Origin: Rhynchonema sp. JSB1_4
Taxonomy: Eukaryota; Nematoda; Chromadorea; Monhysterida; Xyalidae
NCBI GenBank assembly: GCA_030248065.1
Contig: JASAMV010004175.1
Coordinates: 1-64,000, forward strand
Length of the DNA stretch: 64,000 nt
Direction of reading: 5' to 3'
Shown: positions 20,429-30,476 of the stretch, one piece after another
How the letters are laid out: each line of letters starts with the position of its first letter
Position numbering within the stretch: the first letter of the stretch is position 1
Program-made: the position numbers and the translations under genes
Notes under the pieces: generated by a model
The model's database searches: none
What the model was told of the DNA's origin: nothing
What the model saw: the letters and a program-made list of their open reading frames with translations, nothing else

Positions 20429-21985
20429 TACCGTATTGTCGGAAATAGAACCCGGGGGGTCTATTTTTTTACTGGGGTCATTTTGGGGGGGGGTTCAATT
20501 TATGGGGGGGTCAATTATTGGGGGTCACTGTAGTGGCTGGAGGGATGGGGGGGATTCCCCCCCGCCTAAGGGGTATCTATCTCGAGTCAACCCTTAGGGG
20601 GGATTGGGGAAGGGTATCTATCTCGAGCCGACCCCAAAGGGTATCTCGAGTAAGTAGATTTATGCTTTTCTAAGGCAAAAATCGGTGTTTTTCAACCTTG
20701 GAACCCCTAAAAATCGCGCTCTCCGCGCGCAAACACCCAAAAATGGTCATTTTAGGCCAATTTTCGGCAAAAATGTCAAAAAGTACTCATTTTTAGGCCA
20801 ATTTTGCAGTAAAATTGCATGCAAAAAACGGCCTTTTTTCGCCTTTTGACGGACCATAGGGGTATCTTGGGTAGCCTCTTGGGGGTATCTCGAGTAAGTC
20901 CGAACCCTTCCCCCCTAGGGTATCTTGGGTCGATTCAGTGTAGTTCCTGGTCCGGCGCGGCGGTTAGTGTACCTACCCCTTTTTTCCGTGCGGCGGTTAG
21001 TGTACCTCCCTGGGGGGGGGAAGGGGGGGGGGAAGACCCAAATCCAGGAAAAAGTCACTTTTTGAGGTGAAAAATTTGACCGATTTTTGGCCCTTTTTGG
21101 AAAAAATTCTCCATAAAAAGGGTATTTTGGCGAATTTTGACAACATCGACCTGAAAATCACCCATTTTAGGCCTAAAAATGCCCATTTTAGGCCTAAAAA
21201 TGCCTATTTTGGGCAAAAATTGAGGCGGTTAGTGTACCTGGCGCGGCGGTTAGTGTACTAGTGTACCTTGGTCGCGGCGGTTAGTGTACCTTAGGGGGGG
21301 GACCCCCCTCCCCCCCAGGAACTACACTGGGTCGATTGGCCTGCCACCACACTGGGGGGGTTATATTTTTCATTTGGCCCCCGACGAGAAAAATCATTGT
21401 CAATAATGCCCATAAAAATGGCTTGTTTTCGGTATTTTCTAACTTCAACAGCGGCAATTATGCTTAAAAAGCTGTATTCTGTTGTGTACGCAAGCTTAAA
21501 CAACGTTTGACACAACAACACAGCCCTACCATACCACTAATCTGTGGTACGGTGAAGGTTGGGGTGGCCGGGGTGGGGTTCTATTAAATGGGGGGGTCAA
21601 TTAATGGGGTTCTATTTTTGATTTCGAGCCATTTAGGGGGGTTCAATTAATGGGGAGGGTCAATTAATGGGGGGTTCTATTTCCGACAATACGGTAGGTA
21701 CACTAACCGCCGCGCCGGACCAGGAACTACACTGCTCCTAAAAATGGCTTATTTTCGGTGTTTCTAACTTTAACAGCGGCAATTATGCTTAAAACGCCGT
21801 GTTCTGCTGTGTACGCAAGCTTAAACAACGTTTGACACAACAACACAGCCTTACCATACCACTAATCTACGGTACGGTGAAGGTTGGGGGTGGGGTTCTA
21901 TTTATGGGGGGTTCTATTTTTGATTTCGAGCCATTTGGGTGGGGTTCAATTAATGGGGGGTTCTATTTCCGACAATACGGTACCG
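20429..21985. mobile_element. Compound inverted-repeat element with partial duplication
   Basis: TACCGTATTGTCGGAAATAG at 20429 is met by inverse copies ending at about 21693 and again at 21985. The interior is G-run-rich (TTCAATTAATGGGG). About 250 bases at 21,400-21,690 are repeated directly at 21,738-21,985 (shared CAGCGGCAATTATGCTTAAA and CGTTTGACACAACAACACAG). The hAT element at 20936 sits inside. The short stretch 21,693-21,735 is a stray end of a family-A hAT. Confidence 0.65.
20936..21329. mobile_element. hAT-type MITE, family A copy 2
   Basis: 394 bases between exact GGTCGATT duplications (20928-20935 and 21330-21337). It has the same ends as the copy at 18076-18448 and shares the interior AAAAAGGGTATTTTGGCGA and the ATTTTAGGCCTAAAAATG motif. 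Confidence 0.88.
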
Positions 21986-22165
21986 TAAAAACCTAAATAC
22001 CGTAAAAACCTAAATACAGTCCCCGGAATAGAGCCCCCCCCGTAATACAGCCCCCCCAAAAAGGGGTCAGTGAATTAATAGAGCCCCCCGCCGGAATAGA
22101 GCCCCCTAAGTAACATCCCCTACACAGTCGTCGTAGTGTATTAAGGCTTGATAGTGGTGCACAGG

Positions 22166-23008
22166 CAGGGTAGTACTTGGGGGTGGGGGTCCCCCCAAAT
22201 TCATCTATCTATCGTCAACACTTTTTGATTTCATCTATCTATCGTCAACACTTAAAGGGCAAATCTACCGTAAAAACCTGATAGAAAGGGGGCTCTATTA
22301 ACTCACTGACCCCATTTTGGGGGGCTCTATTCCGGGGGCTTCTATTAATTCACTGACCCAAATCTGACAAAAATTGTTCCCAGAAATACCCCTAAAAACC
22401 CCAAAAAGGGGGTTTGTAAGGATGTTTTTTTCGCTTGTAATCGCATTTATTCGTGTCTATTCGTCAATAAGAGGCGTATTATGTGCTCTGAACTAACAAT
22501 AAACGTGCGTAAATGTACTTGTGCACCACTATCAAGCGTTAATACACCCCTGTATAGGGGATGTTACTTAGGGGGCTCTATTCCGGGGGGGGCTCTATTA
22601 ATTCACTGACCCCTTTTTTGGGGGGGCTGTATTACGGGAGCGGCTCTATTCCGGGGGGGGCTGTATTTAGGTTTTTACGGTATCTATCGTCAACAAATTC
22701 TGGGAACAATCATCTATCGTCAACAACAATCGACCCCAAAATGGACATTTTCGACTCAAAATGGCTCAAGATCGGTATTTTTTACCCCAAATTGGCAAAA
22801 AATCGCGCGCTATGCGCGGATTTAGTACATCTATGTACATTTTCATTAACATTTAAACATTATTACCTACTTAGTGTACTATGCTGTACCTTGATTTTTG
22901 GTTACTCCCCCCACCATCTATCTATCGTCAACAAGTTTGGGTCGACCCCCCATATTTCGGACTTGGGTCATCTATCTATCGTCAACACCCTGACCAAGTA
23001 CTACACTG
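22166..23008. mobile_element. hAT-type MITE, family D, inserted in element X
   Basis: 843 bases between exact TGCACAGG duplications (22158-22165 and 23009-23016). The ends are CAGGGTAGTACTTGG and, inverted, CAGTGTAGTACTTGG. Five copies of a CATCTATCGTCAACA-type unit line both arms. It carries the inner copy of element X. Confidence 0.85.
22262..22682. mobile_element. Element X, inner inverted copy
   Basis: Begins TACCGTAAAAACCTGATAG and ends TTTAGGTTTTTACGGTA. Its interior (AATGCGATTACAAGCG and AGAGGCGTATTATGTGCTCT) matches the outer copy in inverse orientation on both sides of the hAT junction, including the stretch around the TGCACAGG site. It therefore shows the uninterrupted form of X. 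Confidence 0.72.
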
Positions 23009-23327
23009 TGCACAGGTACATTTATGCACGTTTGTTGTTCGTTCAGAGCACATAATACGCCTCTTATTGACGATTAGACACGAATAAATGCGATTACAAG
23101 CGAAAAAACATCCTTTCAAACCTCTTTTTAGGGGATTTTGGGGGTATTTCTGGGAATAATTTTTTCAGGTTCGGGTCAGTGAATTAATAGAGGCCCCCGG
23201 AATAGAGCCCCCCGTAATAGAGCCCCCAAAATGGGGTCAGTGAGTTAATAGAGCCCCCTTCTATTTAGGTTTTTACGGTACAGGTACCGTAAAAACCTAA
23301 ATACAGCCCCCCAAAAAGGGGTCAGTG

Positions 23328-23860
23328 CAGAGGTCGCAATCGGGCCGGGTTTGGCCGGCCCGGCCCGAGCCCCCAAATCTCCGTCCCGGCCGGGCCCGAC
23401 ACGAACCCCCAAATCTCCTGCCCGGCCCGCCCGAACCTCCAAATCTCCGGCCCGGCCCGATTTTTTGGCTCAGATTTTAACCCAATTTTTGTCATAAGTT
23501 TTGCGATTTTTGAATCTATTTTTTTGGTTGAAAATACATTGTTTGCAATGGTGTGGCTGGGGGGGGGGGGTGGGGGTACCCTACCTACCACAAAACCCGA
23601 GGGGGGTTGAGTACTTGCAGTGTGGTGGCAGGCCAATCGACCCAAGATACCCTGGGGGGAAGGTTTCGTAGTTACTGGAGAGTACCCCCAGAGGCTACCC
23701 AAGATACCCCTATAGTCCGTCAAAAGGCGAAAAAAGGCCGTTTTTTGCATGCAATTTTACTGCAAAATTGGCCTAAAAATGGGTACTTTTTGACATTTTT
23801 GCCGAAAATTGGCCTAAACTGACCATTTTTACACTGATTACACTGATCGTCTTCAATTCA
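23328..23860. mobile_element. Truncated hAT family-B copy and inverted fragment of the 20.6-21.3 kb element
   Basis: 23328 begins CAGAGGTCGCAATCGGGCC as in family B and runs to about 23,548. From about 23,610 to 23,830 the sequence is the inverse of 20,730-20,935 joined to 21,338-21,357 (CAATCGACCCAAGATACCC; AAATTGGCCTAAAAATG), i.e. without the hAT insertion at 20936. The cluster ends about 30 bases before the aftiphilin start codon. Confidence 0.65.
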
Positions 23861-23872
23861 AATTTCAGCTAA

Positions 23873-26800
23873 ATGGAGACGGAGAATCCGGAAGAACCGT
23901 CGGAAAACGCGGCGGTGAGAGACAATAAATCATGTGAACCCGAAACAACCGCAGATACAAATGACAACTGTATTGCAAATTGTGAAAATGTTGGCGCTGC
24001 TATTTCGTCGACAAGTGACGAAAAGCCAGCTGATGTTGGTGACAAGGCGGAACCGGGCTGCTCAAATGTCGCCACAATCAATGGAAGTAACGATGGCGAA
24101 CTATGTGATTGTGATCAACCTGCTCCGGCTGACAGCGAATATCCAGTCGTTCCAGAGCTTGATGATGGTGATGATTTTGGAGATTTCGAAGATTTCACTT
24201 CATTCACGGGTGCATCGGCCGACAATAGTGCGCGTGACGCGAAGACGTTTGAAACGGAGAGTGGTGGTGGTGGTGGATGGGCTGCGTTTGGCAACGACGA
24301 AACAGAAAGCGATCCTCAATCGCAACGACGACGACAAGCCTTTGACGATGATTGGGCGGCGGCCGGAGCGTGCACTGAACAACCACCGACTGAAACGTTA
24401 ACCGCGACTGCTGCTGAACCTGTGGCTTGTTCTGTTGACAGCGTTAGTTGCAGTTTGTTGCATTTTTCTGCTAATCTTCTTGCCTGTTTATCGTCGTTTC
24501 AAACTTCAGCCACAAATCGTGCAAAGGAACCGGAAAAGATTTTTGTTTCAGAAATCGTTGTTTTCGATCACTGATCTTTCATCCGATTCTTTCTGTGATA
24601 CTTTGCTCATTTCGTCAACTGCTGCGACAGCCGACACCGATGAAGAAAATTCTGCACAATCGGTCGGTAGCAAATAATTACAGTCTTCCAAGTTTGCAGT
24701 GACACCATTTGTGGTGGAACACACTGGCATAGCTGTTGGAGGGGGTCCACCAGTCGCTCCAAATAGGCGAAAGATCGTGCGTTACGCGCGAAATTAGCGT
24801 TTTGGAGTGAATTTTCATCAAAATTTGGACACAAAAAATTTTGTTCCCCCCACCCCTAGCTCGGCCGGTACAGTACGTAGGTTGCTGCCTCACATTCTTG
24901 GTGGTACAAGAGGTTGCCCCGCCTGGGTGGCTACACCACTGGTGGAATCCTCCATGTGCATAGTGGGTATTATTGAACCAACGCCACTTTGCCTTGACAA
25001 TGGATATTCTTTATAATGACAAAAGCATACCGTGCCCCGTCCCTCCCGATCATGTAACTATAAAGAGGGTAGACTGTATTTCCTATTGTTTTGGTTATTT
25101 GTGCCTCGTGCAGTTTGATTTTTCTTGTTACGATTCAGTCCGCTGATAATCAGCCACCCGATTTGCTATCTGTGATACGCGAGTTGAGTTGCCGTGGTCG
25201 AATGCGGGCGCTCAGCACGAAGCAGCAGGAGATGGAAAGTGCCAATCAAGATGACGTGCATCGCGATGGTGACAATCGGTGAGAAATTCGATTGTTTATC
25301 ACTTTTAGTTGATTCTCACAAAAATTCGTTAAATTTTATGGAATCGATTAGTTTTTTGGTCAGATTTTAGAATCAAATTTCCTGTGGTTTTGACCGATTT
25401 CGAGACAATCAGAAAGTGATCCAACATTCCGGTTTCGACATGCACTTCGAAAACTATTTTGCGCAGACAATAAACCAACTGGGAGACTCGCATAAGGCAG
25501 CATTCGACTCCTGCTCGGCCAAAAGAAATGGCACAGCCGTCAGTTTCTTAGTTGATGTTTTCCTTCAGTCCAACATCGGCCGATTTATGGCGTCGACTGC
25601 GTTTGATCGATGAGGCCGTCTCATTAACCTTCAGTTGGAATTCAGCGTCGATGTATTTGATGTTGCTGGATTCGCTCGGCATGGACTTGCAACTGGTCGG
25701 TAAACCCGAACGTCGACTGCATTTTTGTTTGTTTTGTATTTTGTGTTTATAAACGAAAACTTCTAATAAGGGATGCGTGGTAATCAGAACGGATCTGCCT
25801 TGATCTCGAAAACACCGAATTTAAAAATGTTACGTAACGACTGATCCCGACTTGACCTGTTTTGCCGAGGACGGTGCTCCATGTCGTCGTCGTTGTGGTG
25901 CGTGTCACGGATGAACAAGTAGCCCCAAAACTTGTCTCTTGCAGGCGCAACTCAATCGATCTTCGCTGCCCGCATTTGCCCCGCATCTGTCCGATGACGT
26001 GCTGGTACCGCAACCAGCAGCAGCACCGTCGAGTACCGGTTGCAAGCCCAAATCACAACAGAACGGCACCGCACCGCGCAACAACACGCCAAATAAAACC
26101 AACAATAATCCCAAAACACAATCACAACAGTCGAGCGGTGCGAATGCGGATCAGCTCAATTCATTGGCTGTACCGCCGGCTCAGTTTGATTGGACCAATA
26201 GTGGACTCAATAATCCACTCACTGGAAAAGGTGCGGTGTTTTGTTGCAAAAACTTGTGGTTAGTTTTTTTTATTTTTGCAACAGAGCTGCTGATGTGTTG
26301 TGATTATCTCACTTTGTTGTCCTAAACTTGGATTGATTTGCCTCCATTTCACCTGCCCCAATTCCTCAAAAAATTTGTTGAAGTCCCTTGCAGGCGTAAG
26401 CACGGCTTCAAATATGCTCGATCTAGACTTCTTAGCGATGAACGATACATCCAACAAGAACAGTCTGACAGCTGCGTTGCAACGAGATTTGGATGCTCTC
26501 GGCCTGACACCAACCTCCACAAATGCTAAATCTGATGCTGGCACGAAGAAGACAGAGAAACCATCTCTGATCACAAAGTGAGTCTGCAAAAATGCTTTGG
26601 CAGGTCAGCCCGGCGTTAAAGGGCTCGGGACACAACCGAAGGAAGGGCAGCAGAGCGCAGTGTTATGCATCGTTGGAAAGCACTATGACAGTATATGTCA
26701 CGCACAAATGTTAAGCTCCTTAGAGATTCGCTCTCTTGGTAGAGCGACTTTTCGTTCCAGAAAAAAGTGAATTTTTTCACAACTTGAAACTACCGGTGCA

Positions 26801-28916
26801 GAAACCCCAAATGAGTTGAAAGTCAAGGAGCACGTGGATAGGCTTACAACATCTTCTGGATAACTTATCATGAGAACTTCAGTCGGTCAAAGCATTGTTT
26901 CACTCGGTGAGGGTGCGAAATGTTCTAAAAATCGGCCACATTTTTCTAAAACACAAATTTGTCTCTAAATTTTGAGGCCGCGCTTTGTGTTGCAGAAATA
27001 AAAATGCAGTAGACAAATAGACCATTTTCGAAAGTAGCAGAAAATAAGGTTTTTAAATTTGGAAACACTTAGATAGCGGCGTGACAGACCGAAAAAGACC
27101 TAAAAATTGCCACAACTGCATAGTTGCATTCATTGACGGAAATGTGATGTAAATAAGCCACGTATTGCATTGCATTGGAAACCAGAAAGTCAGATAAACG
27201 CACAGTCCAACAATCTAGACGAGTTTCAAGACTTCAAACCCCATGGTCCGGCTGCTGCAGCCATGCCAGCCTGAATAAGATATTTGGCTATAAGTCGTTA
27301 CTGTTAAAGATTATTGCACAGTTGATAGCATCAAACGATGTAGCTTCAACGTAGCTATCGAACGATATATAACATGCCCATATTATCTCTTACTATGGAC
27401 AAGAAACGGTCAAAATTCCGAAATCGCACACGGTGACGTGACGGTTCATTCCAGAATCGTCAAAAAAGCAATTTTTTAACCTCTGCCCTTAAGTGTAAGA
27501 ATTTATTGGAGCTAACCATGAGTTAAAAAATTTAAAACCCTTATTTTCTGGTACTTTCGACGATGCTCTATTTCCCCATTGCATTCTTATTTTCGCAGCG
27601 CTAAGCGTGACCTCAAAATTTAGGGACAAACTTGTGTTCTCGAAAATAAGGCCGAGTTTTTCGAACGTTTTGCACCCTCACCGTGTGAAGCAATGCTTTG
27701 AGCGACTGAAGTTGTGATGGTAAGCTATTCAGCAGCTGTAGTAATCCTATCCACGTGTTAGTTGACCTTCAACTCATTTGAGGTTTCTGCAGCGGTCGTT
27801 CCAATTTGTGCAAAAATTCACTTTTTTCTGGAACGAAAAGTCGCTCTACCAAGAGATAGCGAATCTCCAAGGAGCTTAAAATTTTTGCGTGTCATAGGCT
27901 GTCGGAATGCTTTCCAACGGTATGTAACAATATGTCCTGCTACCCTTCCTTCGGTTATTTCCCGAGCCCTTTAAAGCTGTGCCCAGATTTGTAAGCAGGT
28001 AGTAAATTAACCAGGGCTGTTCAAACAAAATTGGGCTATCAGCAAAGCTCGAAATACCCATCGAACAAAAAAAGACATGTGACACAGTGTGATCCGTTGG
28101 ATACTAGGGATCGGTATCGGGGGGGGGGTATGCCGATACCCGATAGCCGATACTTCGGAAATGCCGATACCCGATAGTTCATGAAAAAAGCCGATACCCG
28201 ATACTTCGAAAATAACCCGATACCCGATAGTGCCCAAACTACCAATAAAACACCTCTTTTATGGCAAAACTGAGGTTTTTGGCAAACGTCGCGCGGGAAT
28301 TTTTTTGAGATGGCTCTTGAGTACTGCGCGCAACAACTTTTTTCATAAAAATCGTGCTCTGTCGTTGTGTCATGCAACGTGAAAATGGCTCCCGCCTACA
28401 TTTTAAACTTTTTTCCGTTCGCAAAACAATGAATATCTGTAAAGCTGTTTTGAGAACTGGTTTTTAATCGCGAAAAGGGTAATTAATACCCGATACCTTG
28501 GAAAAACATGCCGATACCTGATACCCGATAGTTTTTGGGTGCCGACCCGATGCCTTCCGATCCCTATTGGATACCGCTCTGTTATTTTCACCACACATTG
28601 CTTTTTTGACTTTTTTAGACCTCCGAAATACGAAGGCCTTGACGAGCTTCTCTCCCCGTCGCGTTCCCAACAACAAGCTACAACGCCTGATGTTTCAAGC
28701 GCTGTATATAACCATACCCAGCAACAAGCAGCCACAACGTCGAGTTCAGGCATCCTCAGTGTTTCGGCACTATCGGCCGAGGCAAGGTCACTGCACGATC
28801 GATTGCCCAATCTCGAGCACATGCTATCTGCGAATTTGGTTTTTCCCATAAGAAATCAATCGGTCGAAAATGGGCCTGCTGATCAGAGAAACGGTACTGG
28901 CCCGGATCAGGGGTAG
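23873..28916 (+). CDS. Aftiphilin homologue
   Basis: Aftiphilin is a clathrin/AP-1-associated trafficking protein of the trans-Golgi and endosomes. Exons: 23873-24442, 24510 to about 24662, 25139-25278, about 25413-25555, 25569-25695, 25945-26230, 26394-26577, 28619-28916. Exon 1 is acidic and carries DDFGDFEDFTSF, the FGDF-type motif of the family, and a WAAFG. Exon 5 has DLWRRLRLIDEAVSLTFSWN and LLDSLGMDLQL; exon 6 ends QFDWTNSGLNNPLTG; exon 8 has LSAEARSLHDRLPNLEHMLS and LVFPI. These follow in order the conserved C-terminal part of vertebrate aftiphilin (LW..L, LGID, QFDWSSSGLTNPL, LPDL.FM..KVLMFP). The last three exons close in phase; exons 3-4 do not join cleanly and their frame is uncertain. 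The start codon follows an AG (TTTCAG|CTAAATGG), so a 5' leader exon may lie upstream beyond the transposon cluster. Introns hold three transposons. Confidence 0.82.
24722..24941. mobile_element. Diverged hAT family-C copy in an aftiphilin intron
   Basis: The right end, inverted, reads CAGTGGTGTAGCCACCCAGG and the left end CACTGGCATAGCTG. Flanks GTGGAACA and GTGGAATC agree at six of eight bases. The interior is similar to 19,760-19,938, including the stretch around AAATTAGCGTTTT. Confidence 0.6.
26620..27970. mobile_element. TTAA-flanked foldback element, family Q
   Basis: 1351 bases between TTAA copies (26616-26619 and 27971-27974). Ends AGGGCTCGGGA and its inverse. The arms are about 430 bases each and diverged by perhaps 10-15 per cent; they share TAGAGCGACTTTTCGTTCC and its complement. 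The central spacer is about 480 bases. It lies in the aftiphilin intron before the last exon, where a long hairpin in pre-mRNA would form. Confidence 0.85.
28105..28566. mobile_element. hAT-type MITE, family E
   Basis: 462 bases between exact TTGGATAC duplications (28097-28104 and 28567-28574). The ends are TAGGGATCGG and CCGATCCCTA. Both arms hold many copies of CCGATACCCGATA. It ends about 50 bases before the last aftiphilin exon, placing it next to the splice acceptor. Confidence 0.9.
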
Positions 28917-30476
28917 CGATGTCAATGAAGCGTAGCTCCTCAAACGGAATTGGTTTTGTGCAATGCAAACACAGATTGTTTTAGAAAAATTCTGATGACT
29001 AACTAACCTGCAATGATCATTATGAATTGTGGATAATTTTCAAATTTTGTGTTTTCGGAAACTCGCGGTTGTGGGTCGGTTTCTGTGTGTCCGGTTTCAT
29101 GCCCCAAAGTGATGTTTTTTCTATTTCTGCGCAGATTATCGTATCCGTCTGGCTGTGCGTACGTGCTAAATTGTGACTTTCGCTGTTTTATCTTGACTGT
29201 ACAACTTGAATGTAAAGCTGCTTCTGTTTCAATTTCAGATGTTATTTTGCGGCAGTTAATCCCGCTTTATACGCGTCCAACTGTAGTCATATCAGTACTA
29301 TGGTACCTCTGCCACGGATTATATTCATATTTGTCGACAAGAGATGTCTGTACAATATTTTAATTGTGTATGCTGCTGAAATGCCTGTTTATAACAAACA
29401 GTTTCAGTTGATTTCAGTTTCGTTTGAGCCAGCTTGGTCTTATGATTCACTTGAGTTATAGTTTTAGGACTGACAATTGTTTCTGTATGATGTGCATGCG
29501 AGCAAAGCGTGCTTACATACCTATTTATTGAGCTTTTGTATAAAAGTCTAAAAATTTACAAACAAAGGTTATCGACTGGTTCGAGACGACTGGTTAAGGC
29601 GTTGTAACAAACGCGCACAGAATTGCTGTGGTACTGTTATCTTCGTTTTATGACCATCTTATAGTTTAAATTATAACAACTGCTGGTATTGTGTCCTTGT
29701 GCTTGCTGGTGTGATTCCCAGCCGTCTCAGCTTGTGGTTAGAATGGCTAAGATAATTTGCGCTTACTTGTCTAACGTAACTGCAAGATGATTGATACAGC
29801 CTGTTTTGTGTTTCACATGCTTGTTGAAACTGAATCATTCCTTCAAGTAATATAATCGACCACATCTCTGCCTGCTGCGGTTTGGCATTGAATTCAACGT
29901 GTAACACACAGTTTCGGCTGCGCATTTGCACGTGCATTTTCACGTCATGTTATGACATTTTAGTTGTTGTGGTGTATGAGTGAGTGCTGCGTGTAATGTG
30001 CATACGGTGGTTTAAAATCAGAAACGTGTGTAATATATTTATTTACATTGACTTTATTCACATTTCACAAATTCATGCAGAGCTGAGAGGGGTTTTAGGT
30101 CGTGTCAAAGCCTTTTTGACGTGTGTCCGCCTGTACATTGCGCACGTTTTACTCTACAGGTTTTGTTTGGTGTTCTGTGTGCTCAATTTTTAACAAAAGC
30201 CAGCAGGGGTGGGTTTTCGGTTTTTGCACAAAATAAAATAAATATATGTCTGTGTGTGGGAGGCGATATTTGACTGTGCCAAGTCCTGTTCTCGAGCTTC
30301 TGTAACGTGCGGCTTGTTTTGCTTACGTAGGTGCGTTGTTATTGGACCAGCCTGAGAAATGTATCGATGTACGCACGTATCGGTCAGAAAGACAGATTAC
30401 TAACTGTATTTATTTTTTTTAGAATCTGGAACAAAATTTATACCCATTTTTTCAGAAATAATTGTACGCGGTCAAG
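28917..30476. other. Intergenic region between aftiphilin and CHP1
   Basis: No gene or structured repeat supported. It should contain the aftiphilin 3' untranslated region and the CHP1 promoter. The reading frames across it lack splice-consistent neighbours and recognisable domains. Confidence 0.4.

Larger units (their letters stand above)
19130..20430. repeat. Direct repeat of a palindrome plus telomere-like block
   Basis: Sequence at about 19130-19345 recurs at about 20222-20425: a hairpin-like GGAAATCCACCCGA.CGAGCACGCG, then a CAGCCGTTTTTCGTCG stretch, then GCCTAA-type repeats and AAGCCTRAAGCTTAA. The two copies lie on either side of the hAT element at 19351-20196. This is either a tandem repeat that was hit by the insertion or an older element. 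Confidence 0.6.
21985..23280. mobile_element. Element X, interrupted by a hAT element
   Basis: Starts TACCGTAAAAACCTAAATAC and ends with the inverse, TTTAGGTTTTTACGGTA. The interior is rich in GGAATAGAGCCCCC and GTCAGTGAATTAATAGAG units. It is interrupted at 22166-23008 by a hAT element. An inverted second copy of X lies inside that hAT element (22262-22682). Confidence 0.7.

Noticed and set aside
18060..23860. Possible CRISPR-like or satellite array because of many short repeats
   Set aside because: Repeats are unevenly spaced, pair as inverted ends and have target duplications; they are nested transposons in a eukaryotic genome.
25416..25613. Aftiphilin exon 4 in the frame starting IQHSGFDMHF
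   Set aside because: Not used as firm evidence: the frame does not fit the phase of exon 3 and only a 26-base gap separates it from exon 5, so its exact limits are left open.
29577..29600. GGTTCGAGACGACTGG as a tRNA B box
   Set aside because: No A box at proper spacing and no cloverleaf could be drawn.
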